Source of the DNA: Lachnospiraceae bacterium GAM79
GTDB taxonomy: Bacteria; Bacillota; Clostridia; Lachnospirales; Lachnospiraceae
DNA: 64,000 nt
NCBI GenBank assembly: GCA_020735665.1
Contig: CP085928.1
Coordinates: forward strand, 1 to 64,000
Direction: 5' to 3'
Part shown: positions 1 to 8,593 of the stretch, piece by piece
How the letters are laid out: each line of letters opens with the position of its first letter
How positions within the stretch are numbered: position 1 is the first letter of the stretch
The notes under the pieces: generated by a model
What the model was told of the DNA's origin: nothing
Database searches by the model: none
What the model saw: the letters and a program-made list of their open reading frames with translations, nothing else
Made by a program: the position numbers and the translations under genes

Positions 1-828
1 GTATTTCCAAAACAGTATATTACGTTCAATCCCATGCAGTATATTAAACTGCGGTATCAGACGGACGAAGTTGATTTGTTTTCGGATGAGGACATGGACG
101 GAAATATCCAACCAATTTCACGAGAAGATTATGAAAGACTGCTTGCGTATCTTCAAAAAAAGAACCCAGCCGCAATACTTCCAATCCAGATAGCCTATTA
201 TGCCGGGCTTCGTATTGGAGAAGCCTGTGGTTTGGCATGGCAGGACGTAAATCTGGAAGAACAATGCCTTACCATAAGACGCAGCATCCGATATGATGGC
301 TCAAAGCGCAAATATATCATCGGACCAACCAAGCGGAAAAAAGTGAGGATTGTTGATTTTGGAGATACGCTGGTAGAGATTTTCCGCAATGCCCGGAAAG
401 AGCAGTTAAAAAATCGAATGCAGTACGGAGAACTTTATCACACGAACTACTACAAAGAGGTCAAAGAGAAAAACAGAGTGTACTACGAATATTACTGCTT
501 AGACAGAACAGAGGAAGTCCCGGCAGATTATAAAGAAATTTCTTTCGTCTGCTTAAGACCGGATGGTTGTCTGGAACTTCCGACTACTTTGGGGACGGTA
601 TGCAGAAAGGTGGCAAAAACATTAGAGGGATTTGAAGGCTTTCATTTCCACCAGTTACGTCACACCTATACAAGCAACCTTTTGGCAAATGGAGCTGCTC
701 CAAAAGATGTGCAGGAATTATTAGGACACTCAGATGTAAGTACCACAATGAATGTCTATGCTCACTCCACAAGAGATGCGAAACGAAAATCGGTTCGGCT
801 TCTTGATAAAGTGGTAGGCAATGATTAA
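1..828 (+). CDS. Tyrosine site-specific integrase (5' end outside window)
   Basis: Phage/ICE-type tyrosine recombinase that cuts and rejoins DNA at attachment sites. The frame is open from base 1 and runs into the first ATG at 34, so the true start lies left of the window; 275 residues are visible. The catalytic set is present: Arg in GLRIGEACGL near base 211, HQLRHTY near 650, then LLGHSDVSTTMNVYAH with the second His and the nucleophile Tyr. The N-terminal arm-binding domain is mostly missing. It most likely belongs to an element extending to the left, since nothing conjugative follows it here. An inverted repeat lies directly after the stop. The family assignment is firm; the type of element it moves is not known. 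Confidence 0.93.
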   Translation, partial: VFPKQYITFNPMQYIKLRYQTDEVDLFSDEDMDGNIQPISREDYERLLAYLQKKNPAAILPIQIAYYAGLRIGEACGLAWQDVNLEEQCLTIRRSIRYDGSKRKYIIGPTKRKKVRIVDFGDTLVEIFRNARKEQLKNRMQYGELYHTNYYKEVKEKNRVYYEYYCLDRTEEVPADYKEISFVCLRPDGCLELPTTLGTVCRKVAKTLEGFEGFHFHQLRHTYTSNLLANGAAPKDVQELLGHSDVSTTMNVYAHSTRDAKRKSVRLLDKVVGND

Positions 829-834
829 AAAAAA

Positions 835-882
835 TTCCCTTATTTCCCTTGTGATTATCTCATAAGGGCAAAAATAAGGGAA
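835..882. repeat. Inverted repeat after the integrase (att/terminator candidate)
   Basis: TTCCCTTATTT (835-845) is perfectly complementary to AAATAAGGGAA (872-882), with further CCCTT and AAGGG copies inside. The T-run expected of a terminator is absent on the plus strand. Its place just after an integrase stop suggests recombinase binding sites or an attachment end. Confidence 0.5.
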
Positions 883-1267
883 ACTACATATCATTTCACT
901 AATGGACAGGCAGGAAAGCCTATAAAATGGGGAAAGTTAGAGGAATAATTATATAAAGTCCAGTTTGTTGAACTGAATCCGAAAAGCATTAGGGCGCAGA
1001 GGAGATAGAATCCTTTGTGTAAAAGACTAACGAACATATTTAATGAAACATCGAAACCATCTTTTTTTTGTTGTTTACCTATAATAACGATTGGAGTAGT
1101 CGATTATAGACACTGCAATCAAAAAAATCTGAAAATATATTTATCAACATTACATAAAAGTGTGTAGATGCACATAAAATGGGAATGCATATTGAAATTC
1201 AGGTCGTTCTGTGATAGGATCTCATTACTAAAAAGTGTGCAGATGCACGGAAAGGGGGAGCGTAACG
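883..1267. other. Intergenic region with a two-copy direct repeat
   Basis: About 385 bases without a convincing gene. It is AT-rich. An 18-base motif, AAAAGTGTGNAGATGCAC, occurs twice on the same strand (1156-1173 and 1231-1248), the second copy ending 19 bases before the ATPase ATG. The two copies differ at one base. They could be binding sites controlling the ATPase gene. Confidence 0.5.
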
Positions 1268-2521
1268 ATGGAGATTAAAAGAGACGCTTACCTACAGCAG
1301 CTGACCCTGCGAAAAGATAATGGAATGATAAAGGTGATTACCGGCATTCGTAGATGTGGCAAATCCTTTTTGCTGTTTACCATCTTTAAGAGATACTTAC
1401 TGGAGAACGGCGTTGATGTTGATCATATTATTGAGATTGCATTGGACGGTATTGAAAATGAGGAACTAAGAGATCCTAAGGTGTGTTTCAAGTACATCAA
1501 AGATGCCATGAAAGACGATGGCAAATACTATCTGCTTCTTGATGAAGTGCAGTTTATGTCACAATTTGAGGAAGTGCTGAACAGCCTGCTCCGCATGAGC
1601 AATATTGATGTGTATGTCACCGGAAGTAATTCCAAGTTCCTGTCCAGCGACATTGTGACCGAATTCCGTGGCAGAGGTGATGAGATTAGAATCTACCCTC
1701 TCTCCTTTGCAGAGTTTTATTCTGTCTATGACGGCGATTATGATGATGCATGGGATGACTACATGATCTACGGAGGATTGCCGCAGATCGTAAGTTTCCA
1801 GAGCGAACGACAGAAAGCAGACTATCTGAAGAACATCTTTGCAAATGTCTATCTGAAGGATGTTATTGAAAGAAATAAGATTCAGAACGTGGATGAGATT
1901 GGGATTCTGGTTGATGTGCTTGCATCTGCAATCGGTGCACCGACCAACCCTTCAAAGATTGCCAATACCTTTGCCAGTGAGCGTCAGATGACTTATGCTA
2001 ATAAAACCATCTCCAAGCATATCGACTATTTGACAGATGCCTTTTTGATTTCCAAGGCAAGCCGATACGATATTAAGGGCAGAAAGTATATCGGTGCAAA
2101 TCTGAAATACTACTTTACGGATCTGGGACTGAGAAATGCACGTCTGAATTTCAGACAGCAGGAGCCTACTCATATCATGGAGAACATTGTTTATAACGAG
2201 CTGTTGATCCGTGGCTACAATGTTGATGTGGGTGTCGTGGATATCTTCGATAAGGATAAAGAGGGCAAACGTGTTCGCAAGCAGTTGGAGGTTGACTTTG
2301 TGGTGAATCAAGGAAACCAGAGATACTATATCCAGGTTGCATATGACATGACTTCGGAAGAAAAACAGACGCAGGAGTTCAATTCTCTGCGTAATATCCC
2401 GGACTCTTTCAAGAAGATCGTCATTGTAAATGGCAGCAAAAAGCCTTGGAGAAATGATGAAGGTTTTGTCATCATGGGAATGAAGTATTTCTTGCTGAAT
2501 GCGAATAGTCTGGAATTTTAA
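1268..2521 (+). CDS. AAA ATPase with DUF4143 C-terminal domain
   Basis: Predicted ATPase of the AAA_14/DUF4143 family, 417 residues, a normal length. Walker A is GIRRCGKS (residues 26-33) and Walker B ends YYLLLDEVQF with the Asp-Glu at 92-93. The C-terminal half is the DUF4143 region, a nuclease-like fold in many members. The cellular role of this family is not established. I chose ATG 1268 over an upstream GTG at 1235 because AAAGGGGGAG sits eight bases before it and family members begin with a short MEIKRDAYL-type leader. It stands alone between the integrase and the toxin remnant. Confidence 0.9.
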   Translation: MEIKRDAYLQQLTLRKDNGMIKVITGIRRCGKSFLLFTIFKRYLLENGVDVDHIIEIALDGIENEELRDPKVCFKYIKDAMKDDGKYYLLLDEVQFMSQFEEVLNSLLRMSNIDVYVTGSNSKFLSSDIVTEFRGRGDEIRIYPLSFAEFYSVYDGDYDDAWDDYMIYGGLPQIVSFQSERQKADYLKNIFANVYLKDVIERNKIQNVDEIGILVDVLASAIGAPTNPSKIANTFASERQMTYANKTISKHIDYLTDAFLISKASRYDIKGRKYIGANLKYYFTDLGLRNARLNFRQQEPTHIMENIVYNELLIRGYNVDVGVVDIFDKDKEGKRVRKQLEVDFVVNQGNQRYYIQVAYDMTSEEKQTQEFNSLRNIPDSFKKIVIVNGSKKPWRNDEGFVIMGMKYFLLNANSLEF

Positions 2522-2809
2522 GTCGATTTGAGTTGTTGCTGTGGTGTTGTTCTATTTCAAAAAAGAGTGAACACGCTGGGAGAATGTCGTGATGTGACAG
2601 ACCAATATCAAACCGGACGAAGTGCATATTTGCGACTGGGACAATTATTTATGAGATTATTTGCTGGATTGCTATAAGAATCTGATGAAACGACCTTTCA
2701 AAAAACAGTTGATTTAGAAGTTAACTGTTTTTGAACCTCTTCTCAGACACAAGAACAGCAGATTGCGGGTCTCGAAGCAACCCAAAGAGAAGTCGATGAG
2801 TTTATTAAC
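2522..2809. other. Decayed spacer before the toxin module, with hairpin
   Basis: No intact gene. Short frames broken by stops suggest a remnant but I do not recognise it. AAAAACAGTT (2701-2710) pairs with AACTGTTTTT (2723-2732), a terminator-like hairpin. After a TGA at 2732-2734 the toxin frame is open, so toxin homology begins inside this spacer without a start codon. Confidence 0.5.
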
Positions 2810-4234
2810 TTGACGGTAGATCGTGATAATTCGGCATCATCCGAAATCTCACGTGCTAAGAAGGACTTTTACAAACAATACTCTTATCTTAAGCCTGACT
2901 GCGAAAAGACCGACTGGGAAAAATTTTGCGAAGGTTTGAAAAAGGTCGGTCAGTGGTGTAAAGATCACTGGAAAGAGATCGTTCTGGTAATTGAAATCGT
3001 AGTGGCTGTTGTCTGCATTTGTGTTCCTGGCTTACAGGGTATAGGCACTGGCATTCTTATCGGAGCTTTAAAAGGTGCTTTGACCGGTGGCTTGATTGGC
3101 GGAATTACCAGTATGCTAACAGGAGGCTCATTCCTAGAAGGATTTGCCCAAGGTGCATTAGATGGTGCCATAATGGGTGGTGCCTTGGGCGGCGTAGGCG
3201 GAATCGCCGGCAAATTCATAACCTGCGGTTCTAAATTAGGAAACGCAATCCAGACAACCTCTAAAATCAGCGGGGCCATTTCTAATAGTATGGATGGTTT
3301 TGACATGGTATCATTAGGATTGGGGATGATTGATCCTAATAACCCAATCACGGAACTTAACAACAAAATGCATCAGAGCGATGTATACAACAAGTTCCAG
3401 ATGGGGGTAAGCTTGGTATCTTCGTTCTCAGGTGCTGCTTCTCAGAATATGGCGTGCTTTGTTGCTGGTACATTGGTACTTACAACTGCTGGTCTGCTCG
3501 CTATTGAAAAGATAAATCCTGGTGATAAGGTTATTTCAACTGATCCTGATACGCTTGAAACAAGTGAAAAAACTGTCCTTGAAACATATGTCCGCAAGGT
3601 GGACAAACTCGTTCATCTTGTAATCAATGGTGAAGAAGTCATCACCACAGACAATCATCCATTTTATGTGCAGGGCAGAGGCTTTATTGAGGCTGGTAGA
3701 CTCCTTGTGGGTGATAAGCTTGTTAGCGTTAATGGTGATGATTTATTAATCGAAAAGTATAAGATTGAAGAGTTCGAAATATCTGTAAATGTATATAATT
3801 TTCAGGTTGAAAACTCACATACATATTTTGTTGGAAGAAATACCGTATGGGTTCACAATACCGAATGTAAAGTTAGTGATAATAGAAGACGACATATTCT
3901 TGAAGGCGAAGGTCCAGATGATCCTGGGCACGGTCCAAATCGCGGATTTGGCAATAGTGCTTTTCCAGATACTTGGTCCGATGATAATGCTATTAAGGCT
4001 GTCGGAGATGTTGCGAATAGTCCAAAATCAATTTGGCAACAAGCTACAGGTCCAGGAAGTGGTCGAAATGCACCGAAAACTATTGGTGGTCCAGATCCAA
4101 ACGCTCCTCTTACCACAAGAAATGGTAGACCAGTTAGATTTACTGTTGAAGGACAAAACCATAGTTTAGATATTAGAGTGATTGTTGAACCAGGCGGTGA
4201 AGGGATAGTAACTGGCTTTCCTATTAATCGCTAA
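2810..4234 (+). CDS. N-terminally truncated polymorphic toxin, HINT plus EndoU-like nuclease
   Basis: C-terminal half of a secreted polymorphic toxin. Order of parts: helical segment ending DFYKQYSYLKPDC; a Gly/Ala-rich hydrophobic stretch (about residues 45-150); a HINT autoprotease module starting at Cys216 (ACFVAGTLVL) with the DNHPF motif and ending His349-Asn350; then about 124 residues resembling the bacterial EndoU RNase family (RRHILEGEG, FPDTWSDDNAI, IRVIVEPGGEGIVTGFPIN). The frame is open from 2735 but has no ATG; TTG 2810 is only a nominal start. The LXG- or WXG-type secretion half is missing, so this is probably an orphan toxin module left by recombination. A putative immunity gene follows after 18 bases. 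Confidence 0.8.
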   Translation: MTVDRDNSASSEISRAKKDFYKQYSYLKPDCEKTDWEKFCEGLKKVGQWCKDHWKEIVLVIEIVVAVVCICVPGLQGIGTGILIGALKGALTGGLIGGITSMLTGGSFLEGFAQGALDGAIMGGALGGVGGIAGKFITCGSKLGNAIQTTSKISGAISNSMDGFDMVSLGLGMIDPNNPITELNNKMHQSDVYNKFQMGVSLVSSFSGAASQNMACFVAGTLVLTTAGLLAIEKINPGDKVISTDPDTLETSEKTVLETYVRKVDKLVHLVINGEEVITTDNHPFYVQGRGFIEAGRLLVGDKLVSVNGDDLLIEKYKIEEFEISVNVYNFQVENSHTYFVGRNTVWVHNTECKVSDNRRRHILEGEGPDDPGHGPNRGFGNSAFPDTWSDDNAIKAVGDVANSPKSIWQQATGPGSGRNAPKTIGGPDPNAPLTTRNGRPVRFTVEGQNHSLDIRVIVEPGGEGIVTGFPINR

Positions 4235-4252
4235 TTATGAGAGGAGATTAAA

Positions 4253-4525
4253 ATGGTAAAAGACGCATATGATATGTTCTTCAAAAATATCTCTATGCAA
4301 TTTCATGACGACTCTCTTGTGAATGCTCTTGTGGAAGATGCTGAAGAACTGGCGAAATATGGAGAAAAACGGGTGGCTCTTGAAAATTTTTTGGAGAACG
4401 TTTTAGCTAATGAGGTTACGATTTCAAAAGAAGCTGTCACTTTAGCAGAAAAAGCATTCAGTGATGCTCCAAATGATTATGATATAGAGATAATAAACGA
4501 ACTGAAAAAAACCGATGTTACGTAA
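4253..4525 (+). CDS. Putative immunity protein for the EndoU-like toxin
   Basis: A 90-residue acidic, mostly helical protein without signal peptide or membrane segment. I do not recognise a named family. Its role is inferred from position: it starts 18 bases after the toxin stop, in the same direction, with ribosome site GAGGAGATTAAA before ATG 4253. Polymorphic toxins are normally followed by their antidote, and a small acidic cytosolic protein fits a nuclease inhibitor. It overlaps the region of the next small ORF by a few bases. Confidence 0.65.
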   Translation: MVKDAYDMFFKNISMQFHDDSLVNALVEDAEELAKYGEKRVALENFLENVLANEVTISKEAVTLAEKAFSDAPNDYDIEIINELKKTDVT

Positions 4526-4538
4526 GGGGATGATTTGG

Positions 4539-4703
4539 ATGCCAATGGACAAAAAAGATCAACTTGCAGAATTAATTTCAAATGCGGAAACTTCCTTTTA
4601 TAATGGGCAATTACAAGAGGCGTTCAGTCTTTCTTTATCAGCTATAAAACTCGATGAGAACTGTAACATATCAAAGCTCCCGGCAGAGCTCCAATCATGT
4701 TAA
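4539..4703 (+). pseudogene. Truncated small immunity-like gene
   Basis: Fifty-four codons from ATG 4539 (AAGGGG ahead), beginning MPMDKKDQLAELISNAETSF and containing a tetratricopeptide-like helical pair. The frame ends abruptly where a different protein frame begins in the same DNA (from about 4660). This looks like the first part of a larger gene joined to another gene remnant. No function can be assigned. Confidence 0.45.
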
Positions 4704-5198
4704 GGTACATAGCGGAAATGCTGTCAGAAATTACAAATCACGTTATGGGAAAGGCATTCGGCCAACTTATACGGTGCTGCAGATTAAGGCGGATTCACCG
4801 GTCAATGGTGCCGATGTGTTCTGGTATGAGGGAAATTGCAGCATTCTGGGCAGTAAGAATGTTTATATAGGCTATAATGATAATTCCATGTCGGTCGTAT
4901 CACAGTTTGAACTGGTGATGACGATCATAAGCGGTGCATTTTTATTATTCCATACAGTTTCGGCACGGTTGCTCAGTAAGAAAAATCCATATGGCGGGAA
5001 GCTTTTCTGGTTCTTTAAATTTTGACCGGTCCTGTAGTTTATCTTTTGTTTGGATATTTTATTATGTTCGCATGGTTAGCCATAATGATAACCGCAATGA
5101 TTCTGCTTCGAAAAAATAAAGCAAATTTTCTATCTTTTATAATACCGTGGTTCGTGGGATTCGTTGGATGTTTGGTAGTAGTGTTTGTAATACTTTGA
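4654..5198 (+). pseudogene. Frameshifted small membrane protein remnant
   Basis: The first frame runs to a TGA at 5025 and encodes a beta-rich part (YGKGIRPTYTVLQI) and one membrane helix. A second frame, shifted by one base at the TTTAAATTTTG run near 5018, continues to 5198 with two more hydrophobic segments (MFAWLAIMITAMILL and FIIPWFVGFVGCLVVV). Joined, they would make a membrane protein of about 170 residues with three helices. The 5' end also lacks a clean start, so it is a remnant. Family unknown. Confidence 0.45.
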
Positions 5199-5262
5199 TT
5201 TTCAACGATTATAAAATATGAATCCGACATGATGGTGAAATTGTAAGGAAAGCTGAAAGATA

Positions 5263-5721
5263 ATGGGGAAATACAAAAGTAAAGTATTAAAGAGAACATG
5301 TAAAAGGTGTATGATTGCGGTGCTTATAACGGCTATCCCCGGAATCATTGCCGGACTTTTTAACAGATGGCTTTTTTTAGCTGCTCTCTTTGCAATTATT
5401 CCTATCATCTATTTGGTCAATCGATTTTCCGTGATTATAAAATGGAATCTGGTCGAGGGGATCATCGAAGATGTAACGTTAGTTAATGATTTTAACCAGC
5501 CCTATACCGAAGCTCATATTATATTTAAGACAAAAGATAATATGGAACATGAGTGCCGCTTCACGATCGGGCATTATGGAGATTACGAAGAAGGAATAGA
5601 ACCAGAGTTAGAGAATATGCTTCAAAGTGACAAAAAGTTGTTTATGAAGAAGAAAGTTCCGGTTTTTTATTCTCCAAAAGATGTTAACAGATGTATAGTG
5701 TATTTAGAAGATTCACAATGA
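5263..5721 (+). CDS. Small membrane-anchored protein, unknown function
   Basis: 152 residues. Two adjacent hydrophobic segments (about residues 17-50) follow a basic start, then a soluble domain of about 100 residues with strands typical of DUF3592-like proteins (GIIEDVTLVNDF, EAHIIFKT, VFYSPKDVNRCIVY). The positive N-terminus suggests the soluble part is cytoplasmic. A GGAAAGC-type ribosome site lies somewhat far from ATG 5263. It sits in the immunity-gene cluster, so it may be a membrane immunity protein, but this is inference from position only. Confidence 0.6.
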   Translation: MGKYKSKVLKRTCKRCMIAVLITAIPGIIAGLFNRWLFLAALFAIIPIIYLVNRFSVIIKWNLVEGIIEDVTLVNDFNQPYTEAHIIFKTKDNMEHECRFTIGHYGDYEEGIEPELENMLQSDKKLFMKKKVPVFYSPKDVNRCIVYLEDSQ

Positions 5722-5788
5722 ATATAAAATGATATCAAGCGTTTTTAAAACTAAGAAATTGGTATTTGTTAGGAAAGGAACTTTATTT

Positions 5789-6373
5789 ATGACAGCTGAA
5801 ACAGAGGCAATAAAAGCACAAATTCTTTCAACAGGAAACGCTGAAATATTGCTTGAGGAAAACGATTTTCTGATTGTAAAATGGATAAAACCGGAAATAA
5901 AATATAGTATGGCAGCATATCAATACGGGAAAACAGGAATGGCTAACAACTATCCATGGGAATGTAGTTTGACGGAGGAACAAATCGCATTTTTTCTGGA
6001 ACATATCAATGCAGCTGTCGAGTATTTTAAATCAAAACATCATTATTTCCATCTTGAGGTTAAAGAAGTCTCCTACGAGAATATTGTTTCTATTGATGAG
6101 CATGGAATAAAATTTAGTGATTTGCATTGGTTGACATACAAAGAATGTACTATAAATTTCAATCGGAAATATCCCAACAGTAGAGGAAACTGTATCGGAG
6201 AAAGAAATATCACTGCCGAACCGCCATATATCGAATTGTATAGCACATACGCACATACTAAAATATTGTTTAATAAAAAAGGACTATTTCGGAAAAATAA
6301 AAACATGATAGATTTTCATAATTTGCAAAGACATATCAACGAGTTTGGCTATACAACTCTTGATTTAAGTTAA
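5789..6373 (+). CDS. Hypothetical protein, immunity-like cluster
   Basis: 194 residues from ATG 5789 (GGAAAGGAAC ahead); an upstream in-frame ATG at 5729 has no ribosome site. Soluble, mixed alpha/beta, no motif I recognise. The first 25 residues recur, 20 of 25 identical, in a 30-codon fragment at 7229, together with similar DNA around the start, so this gene or a relative was partly duplicated. Placement among toxin/immunity remnants suggests an orphan immunity gene, without proof. Confidence 0.6.
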   Translation: MTAETEAIKAQILSTGNAEILLEENDFLIVKWIKPEIKYSMAAYQYGKTGMANNYPWECSLTEEQIAFFLEHINAAVEYFKSKHHYFHLEVKEVSYENIVSIDEHGIKFSDLHWLTYKECTINFNRKYPNSRGNCIGERNITAEPPYIELYSTYAHTKILFNKKGLFRKNKNMIDFHNLQRHINEFGYTTLDLS

Positions 6374-6462
6374 GAACAATTTTATCATTTATCTAACTGA
6401 TAATTTCCGAGTTTGCTGGATAGTTGATTAGAAAGAAAAATTGGAATATACGGAGGTGGACT

Positions 6463-6873
6463 ATGAGATTAGATGGATTTGGATTATTTGTTGAAGATAT
6501 GGCGAAAATGATTCGCTTTTATAGAGATGTTCTTGGCTTTGAGATTAAAGAAAGCGAAGACACATCAAATGTTTATCTTGTTAAGGATGGAACATTGTTT
6601 TTGCTATATGGAAGAAAAGATTTTGAAAACATGACACACAGAAGGTATGAGTATATAAAAGGTCTAAATGGTCATAGCGAAATTGCACTCTATGTTGATA
6701 CTTTTGAGGAAGTTGATATGGCATACAACAATGCTATAAAAAATGGTGCAACGTCTGTATTAGAACCAGAGCTTGAACCGTGGGGACAAAGAACTTGTTA
6801 TATCGCCGATCCAGAAGGTAATTTGATTGAGATTGGTTCTTGGAATAAGGTATACGAGCAAAAAGATTTATAA
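6463..6873 (+). CDS. VOC family (glyoxalase/bleomycin resistance fold) protein
   Basis: 136 residues, one vicinal-oxygen-chelate domain made of two beta-alpha-beta-beta-beta units: GLFVEDMAKMIRFYRDVLGF opens the first, GHSEIALYVDTFEEVD the second, closing with YIADPEGNLIEIGSW. Possible metal ligands are the His of NGHSEIA and the Glu of NLIEIG. Members bind metals or antibiotics or act as lyases or dioxygenases; the substrate cannot be told here. ATG 6463 follows GGAGGTGG at good spacing. Its 3' end overlaps a foreign gene fragment in another frame. Confidence 0.85.
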   Translation: MRLDGFGLFVEDMAKMIRFYRDVLGFEIKESEDTSNVYLVKDGTLFLLYGRKDFENMTHRRYEYIKGLNGHSEIALYVDTFEEVDMAYNNAIKNGATSVLEPELEPWGQRTCYIADPEGNLIEIGSWNKVYEQKDL

Positions 6874-7039
6874 TTTTATCCAAAACTTAATAAAAAATGG
6901 TGCCAAGGTTGAAATGACATATGAGTATGAAGTCAGTGGTTATGGACTCAAGACAGAGCAATTGGATATGAAATCGTTAGCCCGGGTAATAAGGTTTAAC
7001 AAAGAACTTTGGGATGAAGTCGAAAATAATCCGGATTAA
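6866..7039 (+). pseudogene. C-terminal fragment of an unknown gene
   Basis: An open frame of 57 codons in a different frame from the VOC gene, overlapping its last codons and ending TAA at 7039. It has no start codon with ribosome site. The translated piece (GAKVEMTYEYEVSGYGLK, ARVIRFNKELWDEVENN) looks like the end of a real protein, so the upstream part was probably replaced by the VOC gene. Not recognised. Confidence 0.4.
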
Positions 7040-7321
7040 TTGTATACACGGATAAAGCGGAAGTTTATGGTATGCACATCTGATAGCGGTATGAAATTAT
7101 ATGAGATAGAAGAATATTCGGATCATGAATATATTACCGGATATCATGCATGGAATGTAACTTATTTTATTGACGTCATTTATGGTGCTGATATGCATTA
7201 TTATATTAGCATGAAAAGGGGCTTTATTATGACACCTGAAACTGAGATAGTAAAAAAGCAAATACTTTCAACAGAAAATGCGGAAATATTGCTTGAGGAA
7301 AATGAGGCAAAAAGGTACTGA
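7040..7321 (+). pseudogene. Chimeric remnant carrying a duplicated leader
   Basis: One open frame made of two unrelated parts. Bases 7040-7228 give a short piece (KLYEIEEYSDHEYITGYHAW) like the tail of some protein. From ATG 7229 come 30 codons starting MTPETEIVKKQ that copy the leader of the gene at 5789 and stop at 7321. This is a scar of gene shuffling and probably makes nothing useful. Confidence 0.5.
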
Positions 7322-7353
7322 AACCACGACTTTATGAGAGAGGAGAAGGAAAG

Positions 7354-7950
7354 ATGACGAATCAGGAATTGTTTGAGAGTATTCAGATGGGACATAAAGA
7401 AAAGAAGGTTTTGTCCTTATCAAAGAAACTGGTAAAAAAATGTTCGTTTAATAGAGGATCGGATGTTGAAAATCTTTGCCACTTAGCCTATTGGTTATAT
7501 GTTTATGGGTGTGAGGACGAGGCTCTTAAGTTATGTGAAATTACTCATGAAGTGGAGTTCCCGGGGAAGGGAGTATGGAATGTCTGGGATAGAATACTAC
7601 TCATGTGGGGACTGGAAGTTCAAATTTACAAGAATAGAAATATGACAGAGAAGGCAGACGAACTCATCAGGCAGATGGATAATCTGTGGCGATTTCCTCC
7701 GACTTTACCGCCGGCAGATTCTGAATTGGAAGCGGAGCGAAGAAATCGATTCACAGTAGAGTTTTGTTCTTATAAGGAAAATATTGAAGGAGAAGATTCG
7801 GTGACATCTGCGAATGAATGGAGACTGATTGGATTGATGAATTTGGTAGGGTACGGAGCTACCGGTTTATTCCCGAATCTTGTAAAGGAAAAAGAAACGG
7901 TTGATTGTTTGATTGAAGAGTATATGTTGAATCTGAAAAAAGTAAAGTAG
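7354..7950 (+). CDS. DUF6707-like protein, helical, immunity cluster
   Basis: 198 residues, helix-rich with tetratricopeptide-like character (LCHLAYWLYVYGCEDEALKL). Ribosome site GAGGAGAAGGAAAG lies directly before ATG 7354. I recall similar proteins labelled DUF6707 in Firmicutes; no enzymatic motif is visible. The gene lies in the run of small genes after the toxin, so an immunity or housekeeping-scaffold role is possible. The family name is given with moderate doubt. Confidence 0.6.
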   Translation: MTNQELFESIQMGHKEKKVLSLSKKLVKKCSFNRGSDVENLCHLAYWLYVYGCEDEALKLCEITHEVEFPGKGVWNVWDRILLMWGLEVQIYKNRNMTEKADELIRQMDNLWRFPPTLPPADSELEAERRNRFTVEFCSYKENIEGEDSVTSANEWRLIGLMNLVGYGATGLFPNLVKEKETVDCLIEEYMLNLKKVK

Positions 7951-8006
7951 TGCCAGAGCTGCAAAAATGACAATCTCTTCAAATAATTTGTTGAATGGAG
8001 AAGAAC

Positions 8007-8384
8007 ATGAAGCGAATCGGATATGCAATAGCAACTGTGATTTTGTTGCTGACCGAGGTGTTGATTGCGTTATATGTACATGATGCATTTGTAAGACCAT
8101 ATATTGGTGATGTGCTGGTTGTGATTGTGATATATACGTTTATAAGAATATTTGTACCGGAGCGATGCAAATTGTTGCCGCTGTATGTATTTATTTTTGC
8201 AGCACTGGTAGAATTTTTACAGATGTTCCATATTGTGGAAGTATTAGGCTGGCAGGATAACCGATTCTTAAGTGTTTTGGTCGGTTCTGTATTTGATTGG
8301 AAAGATATCCTGTGCTATGTCGCCGGGTGTATATTGCTTGGAGTGTATGAGGTGTTGGTACGAAATACTGCAAGAAGGAGATAA
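8007..8384 (+). CDS. DUF2809 family membrane protein
   Basis: 125 residues with four hydrophobic helices and the DUF2809 landmarks: FVRPYIGDVLVVIVIYTF, EFLQMFHIVEVLGWQDN and VFDWKDILCYVAGC. It is an integral membrane protein of unknown function. ATG 8007 is preferred because GGAGAA lies six bases ahead; ATG 7995 would add four residues and overlaps that site. The reading frame ends exactly where a GNAT gene fragment begins. Confidence 0.85.
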   Translation: MKRIGYAIATVILLLTEVLIALYVHDAFVRPYIGDVLVVIVIYTFIRIFVPERCKLLPLYVFIFAALVEFLQMFHIVEVLGWQDNRFLSVLVGSVFDWKDILCYVAGCILLGVYEVLVRNTARRR

Positions 8385-8512
8385 AAATCGAAATTCTTAA
8401 AAGCGATCAGATTCCGTTTTACAGTGCCTCTGTCACGGATTTAGCTTCTCAGGCGGTTGCCTTTAGTAGTGGATATATGCTGTTGTGGACGGATTCTTTT
8501 GGTGTTCGGTAG
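8384..8512 (+). pseudogene. C-terminal fragment of a GNAT acetyltransferase gene
   Basis: Open frame without start codon, ending TAG 8510-8512. Its 41 codons match the C-terminus of the acetyltransferase encoded at 32937-33638 on the other strand: 31 of 41 residues agree, including IPFYSASVT, LASQAVA and LWTDSFG. Only the tail survives, so a second copy of this gene once existed here and was cut by insertion of neighbouring DNA. Confidence 0.75.
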
Positions 8513-8593
8513 TATAGGATGTAACGATACCAAATCACGATTTACTAAATCGGGATTTAAGCAAGAGATGATTTGCAATAATGGAGGTTACTT

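Larger units (their letters stand above)
1..900. mobile_element. Terminal part of an integrative element (left part outside window)
   Basis: The integrase gene cut by the window edge, followed by an inverted repeat and then non-mobile genes, suggests this is the integrase end of an element lying to the left. The right boundary is a guess: no duplicated target sequence could be matched because the other end is not in view. Confidence 0.45.
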
